A program made the position numbers and the translations under genes. A DNA stretch of 7,909 bases from JAJZQD01 sp021847735 (GTDB lineage: Bacteria > Bacillota > Thermincolia > Thermincolales > UBA2595), in contig DAHVYW010000116.1 of NCBI GenBank assembly GCA_027324025.1, positions 1 to 7,909 of the forward strand, in the 5' to 3' direction. The notes below the pieces were generated by a model. It was not told where the DNA came from and ran no database searches. It saw nothing but the letters and a program-made list of their open reading frames with translations. Every line of letters starts with the position of its first letter. The first letter of the stretch is position 1. Positions 5,301 to 7,909 of this stretch are shown here, piece after piece.

Positions 5301-6996
5301 CCCCTATACCGGCAATGATTGCCTCCAGCTTGTTTGCTTCTTCGTCGTACCTGACAATTGACTGCTGCAGTTCGATAAAGTTCTGCTGGAAGGTACTGGC
5401 CATGGCCATAAAATTGCCAACCAGTGTGGTCATTTCGATTGATAAAGCAGGTGGCCAGTCTACATTCTGCTGCAAAAACAGCTTATTAGGCAAATCCGTG
5501 GTAACCAGCGCCAACTGCGACAACGGGTCGGTAATCATACGGCTCAGCCTGGAGGCCACGAGTATAGTACCAAAGACGAGAACCAACATTATAGCAAGGT
5601 TCCGGGTATATAAACTCTGCAGGATTTCATGATATGGGGCGGTCGGAACTTCGACAAAAAGCTTCCACTGGCTCTGATCGCCAAAGGTGGTCTCCCGCAC
5701 GTAGTAAGAGTCCCGCCAACGTTCCGCCTGCGGCAGGTCCGGGCGGGGAGCAGGAAGCCACTGATTAGACTTGTCTTCAAGGGTTTTGATTTCGCCGCTC
5801 TGTCTGCGGATAAATTTTTGCATCGGCCGCAGCCCTTCGCGAGTACTGGCAACGATCCTGCCGGCATGGTCGATAACAGTTATACCTTTTATGGCCTCGC
5901 CCCTTGAGCTAAGTTTTAACAGCCTGTTGCAATAATCCAGGTCGAGTCCGCCTGCCGCGGCTCCCTGAAACCTGCCGTCCATTACAATCGGCACAGACAT
6001 AACTACTATAGGAAAAGGCGCGCCGGCACGTCCCATAAATATATCGGACATAACCGGCCGGTTAGTGGCTTTGGCTTCCTTGAAATAGTCACGGTCGGCG
6101 AAACTCTGACCAATCGTGGACACCCCTTTGGCATCTGTGGCAGGGTAATAGGCAATGCTTTTTCCCTCGGTGTCGCAGATAATCATAGCTGCAAAATCCG
6201 GGAAAGCCTTTTTCATATTTTCTGTAATCTGCTGTAATTCGGGGGATTGTTTCATTTTGAGTTGGACAGCCGTTTTGGCTAGTTCGTTAACCGCATGCAT
6301 GTGCTGCTGCTGCCATAGATTCATTTGACTCACCAGTTGGACTGTTTGGAAGTTAAGCAGGGCCTTAATGTCTGCCTCCAAGTTTTGGAGTTTATCTTTG
6401 CCGTTTATAAACATAATAATCAGGGCAGGTAAAAGAACGGCAGCCACCAGTATGTTAAATATCACCTTCTGGAAAGATATGGTATGCCCTTCCTCAGAAC
6501 CAAAGGCCCACTTACGGACAGGTAAATAGGTTAAAATCGTACTGGCCACCAAAGTATTGAAAATACCGTTGACACTTTGTTTAAGGGCAACAAGCAGAGT
6601 CGTCATAAAGTTTACCTGGAGGGTCCCGTAGTAAAAAAGAACTACCAGGGGGATGCCGATAAAAACCCAGAAAAGGCCGTCCACCAGGATGATGTTTTCG
6701 TTTTTCCGGCGCAAGAACAGCCCTGCAAACAACGCCTCACAGGCAAAAATGATAATTGAATAGGGGTGATGCCAGATAAAGTAGGTGTAGCTGCTGGCCG
6801 CTACGGCCGCCAGCACACCCCAAATCGGCCCATATACGCCGACAACAACCATCACGGCTATGCTGCCGAAAAGGAAATCAACCCCCAGGAAAAGCGGCAC
6901 ACTGAAATAGTTGCCTGCCAAGCCAGCGGCAACAAGTATTGCTAAAACCATAACAGGTCTTAATGATGCCAAAGATAACCGGTCTAAGCGGGACAT
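2350..6996 (-). CDS. Membrane-bound dCACHE-PAS-GAF-PAS-PAS-GGDEF-EAL cyclic-di-GMP signalling protein
   Basis: Predicted bifunctional diguanylate cyclase and c-di-GMP phosphodiesterase of 1548 residues. I start at the ATG at 6996: GGAGGT (complement of 7001-7006) lies just upstream, and the longer TTG start at 7008 would run through that site. Domains, by residue: seven membrane segments (about 13-199); extracytoplasmic dCACHE-like sensor (200-465, RDYFK at 302-306); eighth segment (466-483); HAMP-like linker with ITDPL (to about 546); PAS1 (553-668) with Cys596, 607, 610 and 627; GAF (686-848); PAS2 (861-975); PAS3 (981-1106); GGDEF (1112-1280); EAL (1286-1544). The cyclase keeps GGDEF (1195-1199), Asp1154, Asn1162 and the inhibitory RxxD (Arg1186, Asp1189). 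The EAL domain keeps Glu1323, Asn1382, Glu1414, Asp1444, Asp1445, Lys1465, Glu1501 and Gln1521, so both activities look possible. Seven plus one membrane passes put dCACHE outside and the rest in the cytoplasm. It appears monocistronic. The sensed ligand cannot be told. Confidence 0.95.
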   Translation of the reverse strand: MSRLDRLSLASLRPVMVLAILVAAGLAGNYFSVPLFLGVDFLFGSIAVMVVVGVYGPIWGVLAAVAASSYTYFIWHHPYSIIIFACEALFAGLFLRRKNENIILVDGLFWVFIGIPLVVLFYYGTLQVNFMTTLLVALKQSVNGIFNTLVASTILTYLPVRKWAFGSEEGHTISFQKVIFNILVAAVLLPALIIMFINGKDKLQNLEADIKALLNFQTVQLVSQMNLWQQQHMHAVNELAKTAVQLKMKQSPELQQITENMKKAFPDFAAMIICDTEGKSIAYYPATDAKGVSTIGQSFADRDYFKEAKATNRPVMSDIFMGRAGAPFPIVVMSVPIVMDGRFQGAAAGGLDLDYCNRLLKLSSRGEAIKGITVIDHAGRIVASTREGLRPMQKFIRRQSGEIKTLEDKSNQWLPAPRPDLPQAERWRDSYYVRETTFGDQSQWKLFVEVPTAPYHEILQSLYTRNLAIMLVLVFGTILVASRLSRMITDPLSQLALVTTDLPNKLFLQQNVDWPPALSIEMTTLVGNFMAMASTFQQNFIELQQSIVRYDEEANKLEAIIAGIGDSVSIQDINFRIIYQNYVLIDLLGNHVGEYCYSAYERKDRVCEGCPVVLSYRDGKIHTAERCGVTDKGEIPVEITASPIKDASGEIVSIIEVIRDIRERKNAEKTLRSQKERLREQLSFESALNRMAEAIVSNDDTKTILESMVHIMGKTLQVDRALIYDVNLEQEKATSLCGWVSLDTPNIPGMVEVFDTKMFASTNKFILEHRRCLQSHMDDVNPLFASDGSAEIFHEKMGIQSLFWHPFSFYERGYYLLVFNQINCRRCWREEEIDFIKAVAKQVEIAIQKIRLLDERKQAEEIVYRQSAAIAASMDGMAVLDNRGKYIYLNDAHAEIYGFDSPEELLGEKWKMLYDVDEVKRFSAEVLPEVWKEGRWRGEAIGRQKDGSKFPQEISLTAIEGGGLVCVIRDITRRKKAEQEIWEEKERAQVTLHSIGDAVITTDASGKVEYLNTVAEDLTGWKNYQALGLPLSEVFNIINENTGEVVENPVEKCFREGRIVGLANHTQLIHRDGHRFAIEDSAAPIRNKDGEMIGVVLVFHDVSEKRNLLQQMIHQAYHDPLTDLPNRILFNDRLSLALAHAHRNKEMLSVLFLDLDRFKLVNDMLGHAMGDSLLKEVADRLAEHVRESDTIARLGGDEFTLLLPQIGHEEDAAKIAEKILRAFQQVFFIGGHEFQITASIGLALYPNDGQDAETLMKHADTAMYRAKEQGRNNYQLFTHSMNARILERLAMESSLRHAIEREEFLVFYQPQVNTDTGQIKGMEALVRWQHPEQGLIAPAEFIPLAEDTGLIIPIGERVLRTACAQNKAWQDSGFPPMRVTVNLSACQFQQGNVVETIALILKETGLDPHWLELEITESVIMQDIDYTIKTLNDLREMGIYIAIDDFGKGYSSLNYIKRFPVHTLKIDRSFVGDIIKNPEDAAIVTTIIVLAQNLKLKVIAEGVETAEQLDFLKRRHCVEMQGFLFSRPVPVEEFEKLLHQGGFGTSVH

Positions 6997-7000
6997 AAAT

Positions 7001-7006
7001 ACCTCC
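7001..7006 (-). promoter_or_regulatory. Shine-Dalgarno that fixes the sensor-gene start
   Basis: The minus strand reads GGAGGT here, 4 nt before the ATG at 6996. The in-frame TTG at 7008 overlaps this element, so a start there would have no ribosome binding site. This argues for the 1548-residue form over a 1552-residue one. Confidence 0.75.
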
Positions 7007-7022
7007 AAAACTTAGAGAATCT

Positions 7023-7050
7023 TTGTCTTTATAAAAACTATAAGTATAAT
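7023..7050 (+). promoter_or_regulatory. Promoter-like sequence, rightward
   Basis: TTGTCT (7023-7028), 16 nt, TATAAT (7045-7050) on the plus strand, with a perfect -10. No plus-strand gene follows, so it could make a short non-coding RNA or be an accident of AT-rich DNA. The same stretch read on the minus strand offers TATACT and TATAGT as -10 candidates for the sensor gene, without a clear -35. A perfect 12-bp palindrome ATTTTGCAAAAT lies alongside at 7059-7070. Confidence 0.25.
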
Positions 7051-7081
7051 AATTAGACATTTTGCAAAATTTACCTGCCTA

Positions 7082-7225
7082 AAAGGTATATTGTTCGACA
7101 AAAAATACATCTGGGATGAAAAAATCCCTATTGTCAGGCACAGCCCCAATCCACAAAAAAAAACCGCACCGGAGATCGATCTGACGACCACAGTACGGGC
7201 ACTTACAACAGGCGAAAAAACCTTT
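7082..7225 (-). pseudogene. Possible zinc-ribbon gene remnant (no start codon)
   Basis: A 48-codon open frame on the minus strand runs from an upstream TGA (7226-7228) to a TAG (7079-7081). It encodes a cysteine-rich beginning, CCKCPYCGRQIDLRCG (residues 6-21), which looks like one knuckle of a zinc ribbon (CPYC plus other cysteines). The rest, including VPDNRDFFIPD, is not recognised. No ATG, GTG or TTG in frame precedes the cysteine motif and no ribosome binding site is seen. A run of nine T on this strand (complement of 7155-7163) right after the motif is a likely frameshift site. I therefore read it as a decayed gene end or a chance frame, not a live gene. The rest of the 244-bp gap 7009-7252 holds only the promoter-like elements and small palindromes. 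Confidence 0.3.
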
Positions 7226-7252
7226 TCAGTTTACTTTTTGGCCGGGGCAGTT

Positions 7253-7546
7253 CTATTTTTTCTTTATTAGATATAATTCATAATAATGTCTAGCTATTTC
7301 ATTTTCACAATCAAAATTTCTTTCAAATTCAAATTCTATTGCCGTAGTACTCTCATTTACTTTGAAATTTAATATTCTAACTAATCCAATACACCCCTGG
7401 TCTTTAATAATTAACGGAATTTCATAAGAAATCGGATAAATTCGTTGGCCATAATTATTAGCATACCAAACATTTCCGTCTATTTTTTTATAGCTTTCTC
7501 GACTATCTAAAACTAAGAACCAATTTATTGTATAATTTACACCCAT
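7253..7546 (-). CDS. AT-rich small protein of unknown function (97 aa)
   Basis: I prefer the ATG at 7546: GAGGTG (complement of 7555-7560) is 8 nt upstream; an adjacent GTG at 7549 is also possible and would add one residue. The protein has no signal peptide or clear membrane helix. It looks mainly beta-stranded: an N-terminal strand (NYTINWFLVLD), then NYGQRIYPISYEIPLI (about residues 31-46), a strand with GLVRILNF, an acidic-aromatic strand (EFEFERNFD) and a C-terminal helix ending in Lys. The RIYPI core recalls small DUF2584-type proteins of Bacillota, but only from memory and weakly, so no function is given. Its DNA is far richer in A and T than the sensor gene (12 G or C in 7261-7320), and an IS fragment lies just beyond it. 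This fits acquisition by transfer. Confidence 0.7.
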   Translation of the reverse strand: MGVNYTINWFLVLDSRESYKKIDGNVWYANNYGQRIYPISYEIPLIIKDQGCIGLVRILNFKVNESTTAIEFEFERNFDCENEIARHYYELYLIKKK

Positions 7547-7608
7547 CACGCTTCCACCTCTACTGATAGTTTAAGTTAAAAGACCTCGTTAGCACTGCAA
7601 ATTCAAGA

Positions 7609-7614
7609 ATTATA
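7609..7614 (-). promoter_or_regulatory. Candidate -10 element for the AT-rich gene
   Basis: The minus strand has a perfect TATAAT here, about 62 nt before the ATG at 7546. No good -35 lies at 16-18 nt; TTGAAA is present but only 8 nt away. The remaining gap 7550-7737 shows no further gene on either strand that I can support. Confidence 0.3.
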
Positions 7615-7737
7615 CAATGGACTTTCAATGCTAATCGAATTTTTTGGCTATTTCCTCATCTTTGACAAACTGTCCAAGATATTTTTCATTCTTATCTCGA
7701 ACCACACCCGCTTACGCAGACACGTGGAATCGCGAAA

Positions 7738-7909
7738 TTACGCAGCTTTTCTTAGATTTTCAAATTCTACCGGCGACATATATCCGAGCCTTTGTTGTAA
7801 CCTGACTCGATTATAAAATGCTTCTACATATTCAAATATACTTAGACGGGCCTCGTTCCGTGTTTTGTAGTCCTCATGGTAAATCAGTTCTGTCTTGAGT
7901 GTTCCGAAA
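7738..7909 (-). CDS. IS3-family transposase OrfB, C-terminal fragment (cut by window edge)
   Basis: The minus strand encodes the last 56 residues of an IS3-family DDE transposase and a TAA at 7738-7740; the gene enters from beyond 7909. The fragment starts with FGTLKTELIY, which in this family directly follows the catalytic Glu of the AES motif, so that Glu is outside the window. It continues through the EARLSIFEYVEAFYNRVRLQ block, then QRLGYMSP and VEF. These are the typical rve_3-type C-terminal signatures of the family. The ending is intact, with no frameshift in view. Whether the element is complete cannot be judged. Its right terminal repeat should lie between here and about 7660; a candidate starts with TGACAAACTGTCCAAG at 7663, unproven. 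Confidence 0.92.
   Translation of the reverse strand, partial: FGTLKTELIYHEDYKTRNEARLSIFEYVEAFYNRVRLQQRLGYMSPVEFENLRKAA

Noticed and set aside
6878..7060. 60-residue minus-strand open frame overlapping the sensor-gene start
   Set aside because: It is a different frame through the promoter region and first membrane segments, without its own ribosome binding site.
7211..7243. Terminator for the AT-rich gene
   Set aside because: GGCGAAAAA and TTTTTGGCC pair at 8 of 9 positions, but the stem is mostly A-T and no T-tail follows on the minus strand.
7009..7250. c-di-GMP riboswitch upstream of the sensor gene
   Set aside because: I looked for the conserved GEMM-type core on the minus strand and did not see it; only short hairpins such as GGGAT/ATCCC at 7113-7128 are present.

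Overview
The window looks like a chromosomal stretch from a spore-forming, Gram-positive clostridial bacterium (Bacillota, possibly Peptococcaceae/Desulfotomaculum-like). The grounds are strong AGGAGG-type ribosome binding sites, TTG and GTG initiators or near-initiators, a PdaA-type cortex deacetylase and a multi-PAS GGDEF-EAL protein. No rRNA, tRNA or CRISPR array was seen. The genus is an inference.

Layout from left to right. Positions 2-72 hold a large, nearly perfect inverted repeat. Three small minus-strand genes follow (ends at 932, 612 and 337), each with a good ribosome binding site. They encode a histidine-rich 100-residue protein and two very hydrophilic proteins of 77 and 69 residues; none is recognised. 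Divergent from them is pdaA (1113-2084, plus strand), an exported polysaccharide deacetylase of the kind that makes muramic-delta-lactam in spore cortex. A sporulation-sigma-like promoter may precede it.

Between pdaA and the convergent 4.6-kb gene lies a 265-bp spacer. It contains a degenerate CACGGAT-type repeat, a promoter-like sequence, an eight-codon reading frame with its own Shine-Dalgarno, and a terminator hairpin that can serve both flanking genes.

The centre of the window (2350-6996, minus strand) is one gene for a 1548-residue membrane sensor: seven membrane segments, an extracytoplasmic dCACHE domain, an eighth segment, a HAMP-like linker, PAS with a cysteine cluster, GAF, PAS, PAS, GGDEF and EAL. 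Both catalytic domains keep their key residues, and the GGDEF domain keeps its inhibitory site. It is therefore predicted to be a bifunctional cyclic-di-GMP enzyme that responds to an outside ligand and to cytoplasmic cues.

Right of about 7010 the character changes. A possible remnant of a zinc-ribbon gene without a start codon is followed by a very AT-rich gene for a 97-residue unknown protein. The window ends inside an IS3-family transposase (C-terminal 56 residues). This right flank looks like an accessory, insertion-prone region. The three blocks (small minus-strand cluster plus pdaA, sensor gene, right flank) do not form one obvious pathway; sporulation and cyclic-di-GMP signalling is the only theme that could join the first two, and that is inference.
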